The notes beneath the pieces are model-generated. The model ran no database searches and was not told the DNA's origin. It was given only the letters and a program-made list of their open reading frames with translations. The translations under genes and the position numbers were made by a program. DNA of 5,525 nt from Actinomycetes bacterium (GTDB taxonomy: Bacteria; Actinomycetota; Acidimicrobiia; Acidimicrobiales; Acidimicrobiaceae). This document shows, piece by piece, positions 5,442 through 5,525 of this stretch. Each line of letters opens with the position of its first letter. Within the stretch, counting starts at the first letter, position 1. The stretch lies in NCBI GenBank assembly GCA_021844725.1, contig JAKBSX010000251.1:1-5525 (forward strand), written 5' to 3'.

Positions 5442-5525
5442 ATGTACGGATCTAGTGGGGCGCGGCACAATGCTCTCTCAAGCTCAGTACGCATCAAGGT
5501 TGACCTGGACATAGTACTCAGCGTC
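5442..5525 (+). CDS. Possible 5' end of an unidentified divergent gene (partial)
   Basis: An open frame starts at ATG 5442 and runs off the window edge after 28 codons. Its later part, VRIKVDLDIVLSV, looks like genuine beta-strand protein sequence. No Shine-Dalgarno sequence precedes the ATG, so it would need to be leaderless or start elsewhere. The opposite strand is also open at the edge: one frame reads DAEYYVQVNLDAY and stops at 5484, another reads TLMRTELERALCRAPLDPY and stops near 5433. The strand is therefore uncertain and no family can be named. Confidence 0.3.
   Translation, partial: MYGSSGARHNALSSSVRIKVDLDIVLSV

Noticed and set aside
5125..5514. Plus-strand open frame of 129 codons across the PAS gene and the repeat
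   Set aside because: It is rich in Pro, Ser, Arg and His, runs antisense to the PAS motifs and through the GCTC repeat, and shows no domain.
1..5525. CRISPR arrays, tRNA genes, insertion sequence ends and attachment-site repeats
   Set aside because: No regularly spaced repeats, no tRNA-like cloverleaf, no transposase and no paired terminal repeats were recognised by eye.

Overview
The window looks archaeal, most likely euryarchaeal (a methanogen or Thermoplasmata relative), on a mobile or accessory segment. The pointers are GGTGA-type ribosome binding sites, heavy use of AGA/AGG and ATA codons, a small winged-helix protein of archaeal style, and a PAS fragment like those of methanogen sensor kinases. 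GC is moderate, in the 40s percent by eye. None of this proves the lineage, and a bacterial host is not excluded.

Layout: bases 1-81 hold the possible 3' end of a plus-strand gene. Bases 82-281 show nothing convincing. Bases 282-497 encode a winged-helix DNA-binding domain whose ATG is followed at once by TAA, so it is probably broken or uses an odd start. Bases 613-1848 (plus) encode a coiled-coil DUF2130 protein with a nuclease-like C-terminal domain. It converges on a minus-strand run that reads from about 5310 down to 1884.

That run holds, in transcription order: a truncated PAS-domain protein; a ParB-like protein with a CTP-binding domain, a helix-turn-helix and a ribbon-helix-helix tail; a shorter ParB relative lacking the CTP-binding domain; a protein resembling AlwI/FokI-type restriction nucleases; and a PP-loop protein of the PAPS-reductase family. 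The two ParB genes overlap by four bases (GTGA). The nuclease gene starts inside the second ParB gene behind a very strong Shine-Dalgarno sequence. The PP-loop gene has no ordinary start codon upstream of its nucleotide-binding loop. Upstream of the run (5311-5441) is a GCTC-rich repeat, and the right edge may carry the start of a divergent gene.

How they may work together (inference): ParB CTPase-fold proteins paired with PAPS-reductase-like proteins are known from IbrA/IbrB. Placing a predicted restriction-type nuclease between such partners, with no methyltransferase and no ParA in view, suggests an undescribed DNA-processing, defence or replicon-maintenance cassette. No single function is proven by the sequence.
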